The notes: a model not told the origin generated them from the sequence alone. A stretch of 64,000 bases of DNA from Phakellia ventilabrum (GCA_963921505.1 OY997397.1:5623001-5687000), one strand, 5' to 3'. Counted from the first letter of the stretch, positions 12,701-26,394 are shown. Program-made: numbers and translations.

Positions 12701-15700
12701 AAACCTCATCCCTCCTCAGCCTGATCAAGTAAAATACATCAGTACTTCACTCCCTGAAGAGTCAGGAAAGCCCGCTTGTCTTTCATTCAACACCAAAGAT
12801 GCTGGAAGGGGTTCACTGAGTGCAAAGGTAGCTGGTGATTTGGCTGGTTCAATCCCCAGTGAAGTAAAGGAGAAATCACCAGATGTATTCGATGTTCTCT
12901 TCGTACCTTCCAAGCCAGACATCTACAAAGTGGATGTATTCTGGGCTGACATGCCGGTGAAGGACTCTCCGTTCACAGTTGACACACGTCCACCTGTTTT
13001 CCCTGAGAATGTGAAGTGTGGAGAGCTGCTTTTCACATTACCAGGCGAGCCAGCCAGTCTCACAGCCGATGCCTCCACAGCTGGTCCCGGCACACTCACC
13101 GCCAAGTGCAGTGGAGAGAAATCTAAAGAGATATCTGTCAAAATCACAGTTACAGCTGAGAATGTGTACGAAGTCTCCTTTATACCACAAATTGAAGATG
13201 TATACACCCTTTGGATTTTCTACAATGAGAAAGAAGTCAAAGAGTCGCCTGTTACTGCTGACATCCGATCGTACCCCGACTGTGTGCTACACACAAATAC
13301 ATCCCTCCCGGAGGAAAGTGGAAGCCCAGCATGCTTATCTTTTGATACTAAAGATGCTGGGAAAGGAGTGCTCACTGCAAAAGCATCTGGAGAATTAGCT
13401 GGCCCCATTTCCACTGAAGTCAAGCAGAAATCCTCGAATGAGTTTGATGTACTGTTTGTACCTCCCCAGCCAGATCTCTACACAGTGGATGTCTTCTGGT
13501 CCGACAAACCAGTGAAGGACTCTCCGTTTACAGTTGATACACGTCCACCTGTCTTCCCTGAGAATGTGACGTGTGGAGAGCTACTCTTTACCTTGCCAGG
13601 TAATCCAGCCATTCTCACAGCCGATGCCTCCACAGCTGGTCCAGGTACACTCACTGCAAAGTGTAGAGGAGAGAAATCCAACGAAGTTCCCGTTAAAGTT
13701 ACAGCTACTTCTGAGAATACATATGATGTCTCCTTTACACCAGAACTTGAGGATATATACACCCTATCAACCTTCTACGATGGTACAGAAGTGAACAGTT
13801 CACCTTTCACAGCTGACCTCCGATGTTATCCTGATCGTGTTAAGCATATAGGCACTTCACTCCCCGATGAGGCTGAGGTTAGTGCTCCTGTGAGCCTGTC
13901 ATTCGACACCAAAGAAGCTGGAAGGGGGGTAATGGGTGCAAAGGTGTCTGGGGATTCAGTCGGTACAGTGCCAGCATATGTTGAGGAGACAGCACCTGAC
14001 GAATTCAATGTGACATTTGTTTCACTGGAAGCAGATCTTTACTCGGTGGAAGTCCTTTGGTCTGAAAAACAAATAAAGGATTCGCCATTCAAAATCGACC
14101 TTCGATCCCATGCCGAAGGAGTTGTACACACTGGAACATTGCTACCCGAAGAAGCCGAAGCCCCTATAGTTCTCTCTTTCAATGCTAAAGAGGCTGGTAG
14201 AGGTTCAATGAGTGCAAAAACAGCTGGCAAGTTGGCTGGCCAAGTTTCTACTGATGTTATGGAAATAGCCCCAAAGGAATTCAGCGTAGGATTTACCCCT
14301 CCCCAGCCGGACCTCTACACAGTGGATGTCCTCTGGTCAAACCAACCAGTAAAAGACTCTCCATTTACAGTTGACACACGGCTGCCTGTCTTCCCTGAGA
14401 ATGTGACGTGTGGAGAGCTACTTTTTACTCTACCAGATGAGCCAGCCAGTCTCACGGCTGATGCTTCCACAGCTGGTCCAGGTACACTCACTGCCAAGTG
14501 TAAAGGAGACAAGTCTGGTGAAGTTCCTGTTGAAATCAGAGCTATCTCTGAAAGTGTGTATGATATCTCCTTTGTACCAAAACTAGAAGATATTTACACA
14601 ATCTCGGTTTTTTATGACGACACTGAAATCAAAGCTTCACCTTTCACAGCTGACCTCCGATGCTATCCTGATCGAGTCAAGCACACTGGCACTGTAATTC
14701 CTGAAGAAATAGGAGCTCCTATATTGCTAGATTTTGACACCAAGAATGCTGGAAGGGGCGTACTAACTGCAAACATTTCAGGAGAAAGAGGTGGTCCTAT
14801 TTCTGCCGAAGTAAAAGGAACAATCCCAAGTGAACCTACAGTAACATTCGTTTCCCCAGAGCCAGATCTATACACAGTTCAAGTCCTCTGGTCTGACAAG
14901 CCGGTGAAAGATTCACCATTCTCAGTTGACCTCCGATCTTATCCCGATCGAGTTGAACGCACTGGCACTTCACTTCCTGAAGAGGCAGGGGCCCCTGTAA
15001 CCCTCACATTTGACACCAAAAATGCTGGAAGAGGTTCACTGAGTGCAAAGACAGTTGGAGATTTAGCTGGTCCTGTCACTACTGAAGTCAAGAAGAAGTC
15101 ACCAAATGAATTCGATGTGCTGTTTATCCCTCCTGAATCAGATCTTTATGAGGTGGATGTTTACTGGTCAGATAAACAAGTGAAAGACTCTCCATTCATC
15201 ATTGACACCCATCCGCCTGTCTACCCTGAGAATGTGAAGTGTGGTGAGTTACTCTTCTCTCTACCAAGTGAGCCAGCCAGTCTCATAGCCGATACCTCAA
15301 CAGCTGGACCAGGTACACTCACTGCCAAGTGTAGTGGAGAAAAGAGTGGCGAAACTCCTGTTGCAGTTACAGCGACCTCTGATAGTACTTACAAAATTTC
15401 CTTCAAGCCGGAGGCTGAAGATTTATACACTGTCTCCATCTTCTACAATGATACAGAAGTGAAAGAGTCACCCTTCACATTTGACCTCCGATGCTATCCT
15501 GATCGTGTTAAGCATACAGGCACTTCACTCCCCGATGAGGCTGGTGCTCCTGTGAGCCTGTCATTCGACACCAAAGAAGCTGGAAGGGGGGTAATGGGTG
15601 CAAAGGTATCTGGGGATTCAATCGGTACAGTGCCAGCATATGTCGAGGAGACAGCACCTGACGAATTCAATGTGACCTTTGTTTCACTGGAAGCAGATCT

Positions 15701-18700
15701 TTACTCAGTGGAAGTCCTTTGGTCTGAAAAGCAAGTAAAGGATTCACCATTTACTATTGACCTCCGATCCCACCCTGATCGAGTTGAGCACATCAGTACT
15801 TCACTCCCTGAGGAGGCAGGGGCCCCTGTAACCCTCTTATTTGACACCAAAGATGCTGGAAGAGGTTCCCTAAGCGTAACAGTAACTGGAGAATCAACAG
15901 GTACTGTTACCGCTGCAGTAAAAGAAACAGCTCCCAATGAATTTAGCATAGCATTCACCCCTCCCAAGCCAGACATCTACACTGCAAACATCCAGTGGTC
16001 TGACAAACCAGTGAAGGATTCTCCATTTACCATTGACACGCGCCCACCTGTCCTCCCTGGAAATGTGAAGTGTGGAGAGCTACTCTTTAGCACAGTGGGC
16101 AAACCAGCCAGCCTCACAGCTGATACCTCCACAGCTGGCCCAGGTACACTCCTTGCAAAATGTACGGCGGAAAAAACTGGTGATGTAAAAGTCAAAATCA
16201 ACTCCACTTCTAAGACAGCTTACAACATCTCTTTCAAACCAAAGAAGGAGGATATATATACACTTTCAGTTTTTTACGACAATACCGAGGTGAAAGATTC
16301 ACCTTTCATAATTGACTACCGTTCTTTCCCAGAACGCGTACAGCACATGGGAACTGAGATCCCTGAGGAAGCTGGGAAGCCAGTCTATCTTTCATTTGAC
16401 ACTAAGGAGGCCGGGAGGGGTATTCTGACCGCAAAAGTAGCTGGAGAGTCTGCCGGCCGTGTCCGCACTATTGATGTCGAGGAAATATCACCAAATGCCT
16501 TCAATGTTTCATTCCATGCTCCAAAACCAGACATCTACAAAGTTGATGTCCTTTGGTCTGACAAGCAAATAAACAACTCACCATTCATCGTTGATACACG
16601 TCCACCCACGTACCCTGAGAATGTCAGGTGTGAAGACCTGGTATTCACGATACCTGGAAAACCAGCAAGTCTCACGGCTGACACCTCTACAGCCGGCCCA
16701 GGTACACTCACAGCCAAGTGTAGAGGAGACAAAACTGGTAAAGTGGATGTTAAAGTCATAGCTACCTCAGATAGTGCATATAGCATCACCTTCAAGCCAA
16801 AGAAAGAAGGTGTTTATACACTTTCCGTTTTCTATGAAGGCACAGAGGTGAAGGATTCACCTTTTACATATGATCTCCGATCCTACCCTGATCGAGTTGT
16901 TCACACTGATACTTCTATCCCTGAAAAAGCAGGAGCACCCATAAGTCTGTCATTTGATGCCAGTGATGCTGGAAAGGGTTCAATGAGTGCAAAGGTGATT
17001 GGAGAATCAGTTGGCCCAGTTCCAGCTGATATTGAAGACAACCCACCAATATACAAGGTTGCGTTCATCTCACCTGAACCTGACCTCTACACAGTGGATG
17101 TTCTCTGGGCTGAGACGCCTGTAAAAGGCTCGCCATTTACTATTGACAACCGTCCACCCATCCGCCCTGAGAATGTAGAGTGTGGAGAACTACTGTTCAC
17201 CCTACCAGGGGAGCCCGCCAGTCTCACAGCGGATACCTCCACAGCCGGTCCAGGTACACTCACTGCCAAGTGTAGGGGAAAGAAAAGTGGTAAAGTTGAT
17301 GTTGAAATCTCAGCTACCTCAAAGAATGCATATAGCATCTCCTTCAAGCCAATGAAAGAAGATATTTACACACTCTCTGTCTTCTTTGATGACAAAGAAG
17401 TGAAAGATTCGCCTTTTACAATCAACTTGCTATCATATCCTGATCGAGTTGAACATACAGGTTCTTCCCTCCCTGAGGAGTCTGGGGATCCAATTGCCCT
17501 CTTCTTTGATGCCAAGGATGCAGGAAGGGGTTCTGCAAGTGCAAAGGCAGCTGGAGAATCAGTCGGTCCAATTCCTGTGGATGTTAAAGAAACTCTTCCA
17601 AACTTCAGTGTAGAGTTTGTCCCCCTGAAACCAGATCTGTACACAATAGATGTTTTCTGGTCTAATCGGCCAGTTAAAAGCTCACCATTTGTTGTGGACA
17701 CTCGTCCACCCATCCGCCCTGAGAATGTAAAGTGTGGAGAACTTCTGTTCACCCTGCCAGGGGAGCCCGCCAGTCTCACAGCGGATACCTCCACAGCCGG
17801 TCCAGGTACACTCACTGCCAAGTGTAGGGGAAAGAAAAGTGGTAAAGTTGATGTTGAAGTCTCAGCTACCTCAAAGAATGCATATAGCATCTCCTTCAAG
17901 CCAATGAAAGAAGATATTTACACACTCTCTGTCTTCTTTGATGACAAAGAAGTGAAAGATTCGCCTTTTACAATCAACCTGCTATCGTATCCTGATAGAG
18001 TTGAACATACAGGTTCTTCCTTCCCTGAGGAGTCTGGGGATCCAATTGCCCTCTTCTTTGATGCCAAGGATGCAGGAAGGGGTTCTGCAAGTGCAAAGGC
18101 AGCCGGAGAATCAGTCGGTCCAATTCCTGTGGATGTCAAAGAAACTCTACCAAACTTCAATGTAGAATTTGTCCCCCCGAAACCAGATCTGTACACAATA
18201 GATGTTTTCTGGTCTAATCGGCCAGTTAAAAGCTCACCATTTGTTGTTGACACTCGTCCACCCACAAGACCAGAGAATGTCGAGTGCGGAGACTTGATTT
18301 TTAGCCTTCCTGGCAAGCCAGCCAGTCTTGTAGCTGATGCCTCAACAGCTGGTCCAGGTACACTCACTGCCAACTGCAGGGGACAAAAGTCTGGTGAGGT
18401 ACCAGTTGAAGTTGATCCAACTGCTGATGGAGAATTCAACATATCCTTTCTTCCAAAGAAAGAAGATATTTACACTCTATCCGTTTTTTACAACAGCACT
18501 GAAGTCAGAGATTCACCCTTCATAATCAACCTCCATCCAGAGAAACCAGCTGAGGAAGTTATCGAGATGCCAGTTTTTAGCGAAATGCCTGTAGAAAGCT
18601 TTTTCATTCCAGGAGACTTTGACAAAGCAGCCACGGAACAAGAAAAGACAGAAGAACCATTAACTCTTTACATTGGGGATTCCCTGGCTCTGAAAGTTGA

Positions 18701-21700
18701 TGCTGAGGATGAAGAGCACAGGCGAGGAGAGCTGGTGGCCACCGCTTCCGGTAAGAGAGTCGATACTGGGGATGAAAAACAGAGAGGAGAACTAGTGGCC
18801 ACTGCTTCTGGTGAAGAGACTGGCCCAGCAAAGGTCGAGATCTCAAGAGATGAAGATGATATTTATACTGTCTTCTTTAATCCTGATGAGCCAGATCTCT
18901 ACACCTTTGACATCACATTGAACGGAGAATCTGTGCCCAGTAGTCCCTTCCTAGTCAAATACATTTCACTCACAGATCCCTCAAAGTGCCGTATATTTGG
19001 CTTACCAGACATCCCCCCAGCATACAAATCCGATGAGGAAATTTGCTTTGGAGTCGATGCACAGAAAGCTGGTGAGGGAAAGCTGCTTGTTACAGCAGAC
19101 GGGCCTTCAAACAGAAAGAGAAAGTCAAAGATTAAAATCCAAAGCAGCGAAGAGAATCCAGCCATTTACAACATCACATACATTCCCACAGCCCCTGGCC
19201 TTCACAGGGTGCATATACACTGGGCAGATACTCCCATTCCAGGCTCTCCAGTCACATTCCAGGTCGGTGATGGAAGGCCCTTGCAGAGTTATGCATACGG
19301 TGAACCTGTTTCAATGGAAGTGCACTCTACTTCTGGAATAGAGAACCTGCTATGTTATGCAGTTCATGAAGAAAGTGGCAAACAGTACGACCTAAATGAG
19401 AGTGAAATACATGAGGGCAAATTTATATTCTTTTTTCAGGAGCCTGGTTTCTACTGGATTCACATACAAGAGAACGGAAAAGAGATCCCTGGAAGTCCCT
19501 ACCGAATCCGATATGCCAACCCCCCCAATCCAGGAGCTTGTAGGGTCATTGGTCTTCCTAGCAAAGGCTACTTGGCCGTGCCTATTAATTTCTTCATTGA
19601 TTGCTCTAAAGCAGAGAGTGGAAGTCTCCACATAAAGGCTATAGACCCTTCGGACGGTGGAGAATCAGATCTTACAGTTACAGACAGGAAGGATGGAACG
19701 TACTCTATTGAGTATACACCCAAAGCTTTGGGTACCCATCGGTTCAACATCACATGGGCCAGAACCCCCATTCCAGGTAGCGCTTTTCACATTGACATCA
19801 CAGAGTTCCTTCCTGAGCTCAAGACAGTCCTAAAGGGAGAGAACAATGTCAACATTATTAGTTTAGGAGAATCTGCTGAAGTCAAGGTAAGCAATATTGG
19901 GAAGCATGAGGGTGATGATTTGATCACAGCGTATGCATCTGGTGAGAAATCCGGAGAGGCTGAAGTTGCTGTCAACAAAGAGGAAGACACCTATATCATC
20001 AGCTTTAGTCCTACTGCTGAAGATGACTACACCTTTGAAGTCAAGATGAACAAGGATCACATCGAAGGCAGCCCATTCTTCATCAAGGCCGTAGAAAAGC
20101 ACTCTCTAGCCAAAGACTTTATTCATCCTGAAGGAGTGTGCCATAGTGATGTAGAGGTTGGACAGTCTGTCAACTTGATTGTGCGAACCGATGAGGCTGA
20201 AACTGCTACAGAACTCACCATACTAAATGAAAGCTCAGATGGAGAGTGTGAGACAAGAGCTAGCGATGAGGTTGATGGTATGTGTGGTCTCTCATTCCTT
20301 CCCCTCCACCCCGGAGACTATCTTGTGCATGTGAAAGCAAAGGATGCAGAGATCTCCGGCAGTCCATTCAAAATAACAGTAGCTGGAAAACAAGTTGGCC
20401 TTCTGAAAAACCCCAGCGAGTCCCAGAAACTTGGCCACCCAGTCCAGTTTCATGTTTCAGCTGTTCATGCTGGAACAGGCAATCTAAGGATTACCTCTAC
20501 AGGGCCGGGGAAAGCTGAGGTCAAAGTGATTGACAACAAGGACGGAGTGTACACCTGTGAATTCAACCCCACCATAGCTGGAAAATACCACCTGAATATT
20601 CTGTGGAGTGGAAAACATATCCAGGGAAGTCCCTACCTGCTCAACTTCCTATCCAGCCACAAGTCACTGGCAGTCTTTGGGCTAGAGCTAGAGCATGTCG
20701 ATTTCCATGTCGGAGTACCTTATATGTTCAGTCTCAACTGCGAAGAAGTTGGGCAAGGCATTCTTAAGATCACCTGCAGGCCCCAAAACGCTGCCAAAAT
20801 CAATGTCACTCCCGTTGGAGCCCACAACCACTACCAATGTGAGGTCATCCCACAAGAAGCAGGAAACCACCAGATTTCTGTGCAGTACAATCGCAAACAC
20901 ATTCTGGGAAGCCCTTTCAATGTGCACTTCGACCCCAGCTCCGATGCATCGAAATGCCAAATCATTCGGAACTCGGTTAAAACCCTAGAAGAAGGAATCA
21001 GCAAAGTTACATTCTGTGTCTCAACTGAAGGAGCAGGGGAGGGAGAGCTGGAGGCATCAGTGAGAGACATGGCCACAAAGGAGCCACTTACCATTGACAT
21101 CTCTAAGAGCAGTGAGAATGAAAAGCACTACATTTTAGAGTTCAGCATCAAGCAGGAAAGAGAATATCTAGTAAGCATCATGTATGGTCCGCAGCATATT
21201 CCGCAATCACCATTCAAGCTCAGCTTTGCTGGTCCACAGGGAGCTGCCTGCTGCCATGCAGAGGGGGAGGGGCTTAACTCAGTGCAAGTGAGCAAGTGGA
21301 GCCAGTTCATAGTTAGCACCGCAAATGCTGGTCTGGGTGAGCTCAGTGTCAAGATCGAAAAAGAGGGTGAGGAAACGGAACCTACAAAGCTTGTGCGGCC
21401 TTTGCCTGACAACCGATACGAGGTAGGGTATCTACCTACCAGTCGTGGCATTTACACAATCTCAGTTCTGTGGGAAGATGAGCACATTCCTGGAAGTCCA
21501 TTTGAGGTTCGCTCCTACAACCCAGCCAATGCTTCTCTTCTCAGTATTCCTGAAGCCGTTTCGGAGTCTTACATTGACCAACCTCTCCAGTTCACCGTGA
21601 AGGCAGAGGACGTAAGCGAGGAGGGAGAGCTAGAAGTGATTCTTCAATCCCAGGACAAGATAATTTCTGGGCAGGGAATAAAGGGAGAGGATGGAAACTA

Positions 21701-22549
21701 TACCTGTACTATATATCCCCCAGAGCCTGGCAGGTATACTGCCCACGTGCGCTGGAACGGTGAGCACATTCAGGGTAGCCCCTTCAAGGTGAAGGTCATG
21801 ACCCCTCCCAAACCAGAGAACATCAGAGCCTACGGCCCAGGGCTAGAGAATGGTTACGTTGGGCAGGAAGGCAACTTCACTGTTGAAACAGGAGAAGGAG
21901 GTGCGGGGATTCTTGCAGTTGATGTACAAGGACCAAAAGGAGCCTTCCAGATCCACATGCGCCGCCATCCAGAGAATGACCGTACCGTGTTAGTGAGATA
22001 CAACCCGATAGATGCTGGACCCTACGTGATAGACATCCTGTGGTCCGGAGTGCACGTCCCTGGCAGTCCATTCAAGGTGAACATCGCAGAGCAGAAGAAA
22101 TGGAAAGAAGAGAGGAAGAGGTAGGTGATACTTGTCGATCCACTGTTCATTCCTGTGCTTTGCTGTCCACCCACAAAAGAGCCAGGGAGTGGAGTATGGG
22201 TACAAGGTTATATTTCGCTATACTCTGGTTGGTAGGTACACAGCACACAGTCAAGTGTGGCTAGATATTTGCTGGGTTTTTTTGCCGAATATTTTATGTG
22301 GGAGAGCAAAATTAATGAATTTAGCTACACCATGGATTCTTGTGAATTTATAGTGCACAGTTCACTCTGAAGTGAGTGGGGAGAAATAATAAATAGCTAG
22401 TTGGTTAATAATATGTGGGTGAATATAAGAGGTTAAAACTAATATTCTTTCCCCTGGAAAGGAGTGGTGCATGGGCAAATAAAAAATGATTACTGAACTG
22501 ATATCTTTGTACTTTCTGCAGCAACCAGGACATAACTCTGATGGATTAA
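9771..22549 (+). CDS. Gene C: giant headless filamin, 43 repeats
   Basis: Exon 1 (9771-22120) is one uninterrupted 12,350-bp coding exon. The start ATG (MASNVKRRGTS) opens a basic, Ser/Thr-rich leader of about 45 residues with RRGTS and LRRIPS, which resemble basophilic kinase sites. Then come 43 filamin repeats, counted by their GSPF/DSPF ends, up to HVPGSPFKVNI. Repeats 11-31 (about 12725-18540) alternate two subtypes, one starting DTRPPVFPENV and the other DLRSYPDRV. An acidic hinge (about 18535-18720) follows. The donor GTAGGT at 22121 overlaps an in-frame TAG. The acceptor TTTCTGCAG ending 22521 restores phase 2 and gives the tail SNQDITLMD, stop 22547-22549, followed by AATAAA at 22558. 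The protein is about 4,125 aa, far longer than the 24-repeat vertebrate filamins, and has no CH domain or membrane segment. It is probably a cytoplasmic scaffold that could reach actin only through partners. A non-coding or missed 5' exon cannot be excluded. Confidence 0.88.
17151..18254 (+). repeat. Tandem 552-bp two-repeat unit in gene C
   Basis: Two nearly identical units (17151-17702 and 17703-18254) each encode a pair of filamin repeats, 184 codons. They represent the most recent local amplification within the alternating repeat array of gene C. Confidence 0.85.
18718..18830 (+). repeat. Micro-duplication inside a filamin repeat, gene C
   Basis: A stretch encoding RRGELVATASGKRVDTGDE is followed by a second copy, RGELVATASGEETG, so about 20 residues are doubled within one Ig fold. 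The same doubling occurs in gene D at about 28590-28700, showing it predates the C/D split or was copied by conversion. Confidence 0.8.
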
Positions 22550-22557
22550 TACACAAG

Positions 22558-22563
22558 AATAAA
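22558..22563 (+). terminator. Polyadenylation signal AATAAA, gene C
   Basis: A canonical AATAAA starts nine bases after the predicted TAA of the tail exon. It supports the two-exon model for gene C. Confidence 0.65.
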
Positions 22564-22762
22564 ACAAACAATTTCATTTGTAGATTAGATTAAGGACATC
22601 AATGACTGCTAGTGCTAGTGCTGCTGTTATAACTTCATGCATGTTATTTTGAATTTTTAGCCCAATGTAGTTTAGTAACTTCTACAGTGTTATATGAGTT
22701 CATTATCAAATTTTGAGAATTAAACTTTTTTTAGCTCCATTATTTTTGATGTTGTGTAGCCT

Positions 22763-23038
22763 CAGTCCCACGCCACGTACCCTGGCATGTTGGGCTAGCC
22801 TTGTGGCGTCAGTCCCACGCCACGTACCCTGGCATGTTGGGCTAGCCTCGTGGCGTCAGTCCCACGCCACGTATCCTGGCATGTTGTGTAGCCTTGTGGC
22901 GTCAGTCCCACGCCACGTATCCTGGCATGTTGGGCTAGCCTTGTGGCGTCAGTCCCACGCCACGTACCCTGGCATGTTGGGCTAGCCTTGTGGCGTCAGT
23001 CCCACGCCACGTACCCTGGCATGTTGGGCTAGCCTCGT
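22763..23038. repeat. 47-bp minisatellite, six copies
   Basis: Copies start at 22763, 22810, 22857, 22903, 22950 and 22997, each beginning CAGTCCCACGCCACGTA and ending near TTGGGCTAGCC. One copy is 46 bp. A short open frame runs through the array only because the unit lacks stops in that frame. Confidence 0.93.
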
Positions 23039-23155
23039 ACATGTAGCTATCCAGGCTTTCCTCGCCCAAATTTATCTCATAGCTGTGGAGAAAAATCGGA
23101 GAGATTACGGCTGTGAGATAAAATCTGGGTGAGGTAAGCCTGGGTACGAGGCTAG
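23029..23155. repeat. Foldback element abutting the minisatellite
   Basis: Ends TAGCCTCGTAC and GTACGAGGCTA are inverted repeats. Inner arms (CCAGGCTTTCCTCGCCCA... and ...CTGGGTGAGGTAAGCCTGG) also pair, as do ATCTCATAGC and GCTGTGAGAT. The left end overlaps the last minisatellite unit, so the array may have grown from the element's edge. Confidence 0.75.
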
Positions 23156-25174
23156 GCTGTGTTGGACTGTATTTGTGACAAGTAAGAATTAGTGTATACA
23201 CACTTCATTATGCCAGTCTGAAACAGGAAGCCCCACCCACAAAATGTGGCTATAGCGGTGTTCACACGCTCTCTCCCAACAAACAGGGTGTCTGCATGAG
23301 ACCATAGATAATAGAAAGCTATTATCTATGCTGAGACGAACTACAACTGCACTCGCCTAAACCACCTGAATGTTACTCATGTGAGAGAAGATATCTGTTT
23401 TCATTTTTTTTAGGGAAGAGCCTGCATGGGGATGAGGCTACTTCCTAATACCCCCAGCTCTCTGCCAAATACCTCGAGGCAGTTTCTAGGTTTCAAGAAC
23501 TCTTCACAACGCGTAGCGCTTCCATTCCGTGAAAACTCCAACCCTATAAGTGGGTGCACGTCCTGAATCCCTTCAACCCACAATATTGAAATACCGCGTA
23601 GCTACATAAGGCGCATACCGAGTGCACTATCCATTGTCCAAGTTAGTGCTGAACTGCGTGGAGCTCGAAGATTGAGACTGAGTCAGACAGTACATCAGTG
23701 CTGGGTGACGGGTCACCATTTGAGTAGACACAGCCGCCAGCGGGTAAGCTTGACCACTATAATGAAATTTAGTCTTGCTCCTGTGGCGCATGCGTGGGGG
23801 TTCGTGCGCAGAGACGAGACTAGGTATGAAACGTACGGTACGGTGGCCAACAGGGTCGACTATGTGCTAAGCGATTCGATACCAGTAAGCGGCTAGTCTC
23901 GCATAGGCAGACCCTCACACTCCGAGCGAGGTTAACGTTTTGCCTCCGCGAGACATTAGTAGCTATGCGCGCCAGCACACGGTATCTACGATGTTATCGT
24001 ATCCTTGTGAATATGCGTAGAGAGTCGCTCTACCCAGCAGACCGTTTGATACGACAAAAAGTAAGCAAGTTGATTAGCTTACCAGCTCCACAAGGTATTG
24101 TGTTTAGTGTAAGGCATGGGTCCTTCATAGTGTGCATCGCGTGTGTGAAAACGGCCTGAGAACACCACTATATACTAGAGTTTCTAATGTGCAGCTATTG
24201 TAGAGCATTGTAAACAAGATTCCAAGCCTGATTTTCTGCATATTTATTATCCTGGCTACCTACAAAAAAGGGTGTGTATGTATGCATGTGAGTGCAATGT
24301 GTAGTAAATATGGCAAACCGATGTTCTCATTACACAACCTCCTTCTCAGCCAGGCCCTCCACTCAGCTTTGTCACCTGTGAAGGCAAGCTAACAGTGCAT
24401 ATAGCTGGCTACTATTATACTGGGGCAGTCTGAAATCCACATGTACATGCATAGCTTATTAATGGAAGAATTTAGCTGAAGCATTAAAGTGCTGACAGAG
24501 TTCGACAACTGCATGCATAGGTAACTAAATTAGTCTATCGTCATACTTATACAGTGTGTTGGTGCCTGCAATTAATAGTTTGTAGGCTCACGGCTAAAAA
24601 CTCAGCCATAAGCAATCATCACTGAGCATGAGCGGGTGAGCATATATGCCTGCAGCAGTTGTAAATGTGTGTGGGTAGTGTTTTACAGACAAATCAAATA
24701 TCTGGGTCCTCTTCAGTCTAGATCTTGCAATGGCGTAACAAACTCAAGGGCCAGTGCATGGCATAATAGTTGGTATTAGGATGAGATACATAACACCCAG
24801 TCCCCTCTTCTCCATACATAACACCCATCTATCTAGTAACTTTCACTGTTGTGACAGCATCCTTGAGTTTATGAACAGTGGACTGCAAATAGCTAAATAG
24901 CCTTGCTAGTTGTACACCAGAAGTTCTGCAATCATACAGAGTCTTGAACTTAAGCTATTCCTCTCTGAACATGGTTGTAGGACCTTACTATAGAGAGAGT
25001 ATTGCTTTAGCTATCAGCCCAGGATTAAGGTACTAACTTAATAAGCGGTATAAATTTTGGCGAAAGGTTTGCTATCATACACTTTTCTTCAGAAGTTTAC
25101 TCCTCAATTTATCTTCTTTAATTTAGATATGACAAACAACTAGTACGTGCACCATTACCACCTCAATTGTTTCC

Positions 25175-26394
25175 ATGGCAACTAAACGAGAGGTGCACGT
25201 GCGGGAGAAGAGAGAGTACACGGAATGGATCAATGAAATTCTCAAGAACTCCACCACCAACAGACATGTTGATAACTTAGAGACGGACCTGGATGACGGT
25301 GTGATTCTTATCAAACTACTGGAGGTGCTGTCTCCAGAGAAATCGAAGAAGCTGATGGAAAGGTACATTACTATAGAGACTCAACTTACGTGACAGTTCT
25401 AAATTCCTAGATCTTCCTCTTGGCAGTGAATCCATGGAAGATGATATCTGGGTTCACCATCCAAGAGGAAAGTCTAGAAATTTAGTCCATGATGCATATA
25501 CGAATCCACATAATGTAAACTGAAGCCTTTGCACTCAGAACATTTATGACAATGCTAATCAACATTGCATACCTATAGGTATTTCTTAGTAGCTATAGAC
25601 TTCTATTCCTAAACCTTTCCCTTAATGTATTCCTTCTTTCATGTATATTCCAGACCTTTCCTACATCATGTGGTGACATTCCCAGACCTTCCCTACATCA
25701 TAGAGTCATATTCCCAGGCTTTCCATGCATCATGCTTGCATTTTTGCAAAATGGATGGTGTGTGTAGTGCATCAGTGTACTTTAGCTATTGCAAAAGAGT
25801 GTAGGTAAGACATGATGTACACGTACTGATTACTTTTAAAGTTCCAAACATTACTCCACTGACCAGAATCTATTAGTATTTGTTGATGAGTCAATGAGCA
25901 AATTTATGATGGCATTCTCACAGTACTGTTTCCCGCACCACAGGTACTATGACCCTCCTGATAACCTTGCCCAAGTGTTGGATAACCTGAGAATTGCCAT
26001 CAAGTTTATAATGGAGCATGAGAAGATCAAACTAGTTAGCATACGTGAGTGGAGCATGAGCATGCAGCCACCTAGCATGACATAATCAACACTTGTTCTA
26101 GTACTGACCATCTAGCTATGCTTGTTGTATTGATCTGCCTAAATGCTTTCATGTTAAATTTAAAACTGTTGTATAGAGACATTGAAGTGGAGGCTCTATA
26201 TATGACCACCGCTACGGGTCATGCCATGAATAATCCTGTGCTTGCATGGGTTGAGAATGACAACAGTGTATATAGTTCATACTTATTTGCTATTTCCCAC
26301 AGATCCTGAGAGCCTCAGGGACAAAAACCTGAAGATGGATCAGATATTGGCCCTGATATTTAATATAAAGGAGCACTACAAACATCGAATGCCA
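25175..26394 (+). other. CH1 domain of gene D spread over three exons
   Basis: The domain is built from 25175-25362, 25944-26044 and the start of the exon at 26303. The intron positions match those of the gene F CH1 (the middle exon is 101 bp in both), which supports the splice model and common descent. The actin-facing signature DLxDGxxLIxLLEVL is intact. Confidence 0.82.

Larger units (their letters stand above)
22564..25174. other. Spacer between genes C and D
   Basis: It contains a 47-bp minisatellite, an adjoining foldback element, a small perfect palindrome at 23303-23330 (CATAGATAATAG arms) and a less AT-rich stretch at about 23450-24150. No open frame shows a known domain. Gene D's promoter should lie near the right end. 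Confidence 0.5.

Noticed and set aside
22713-22985. Small open frame over the 47-bp minisatellite
   Set aside because: The frame stays open only because the repeated unit lacks stops in it. The peptide is repetitive without a known fold and there are no splice or start signals of note.
22763-23038. CRISPR array
   Set aside because: The units are contiguous 47-bp tandem copies without unique spacers, in a genome with spliced animal genes.
23450-24180. A hidden gene in the less AT-rich part of the C-D spacer
   Set aside because: Open frames of 60-75 codons here have no recognisable domain, and no exon chain with matched phases could be built.
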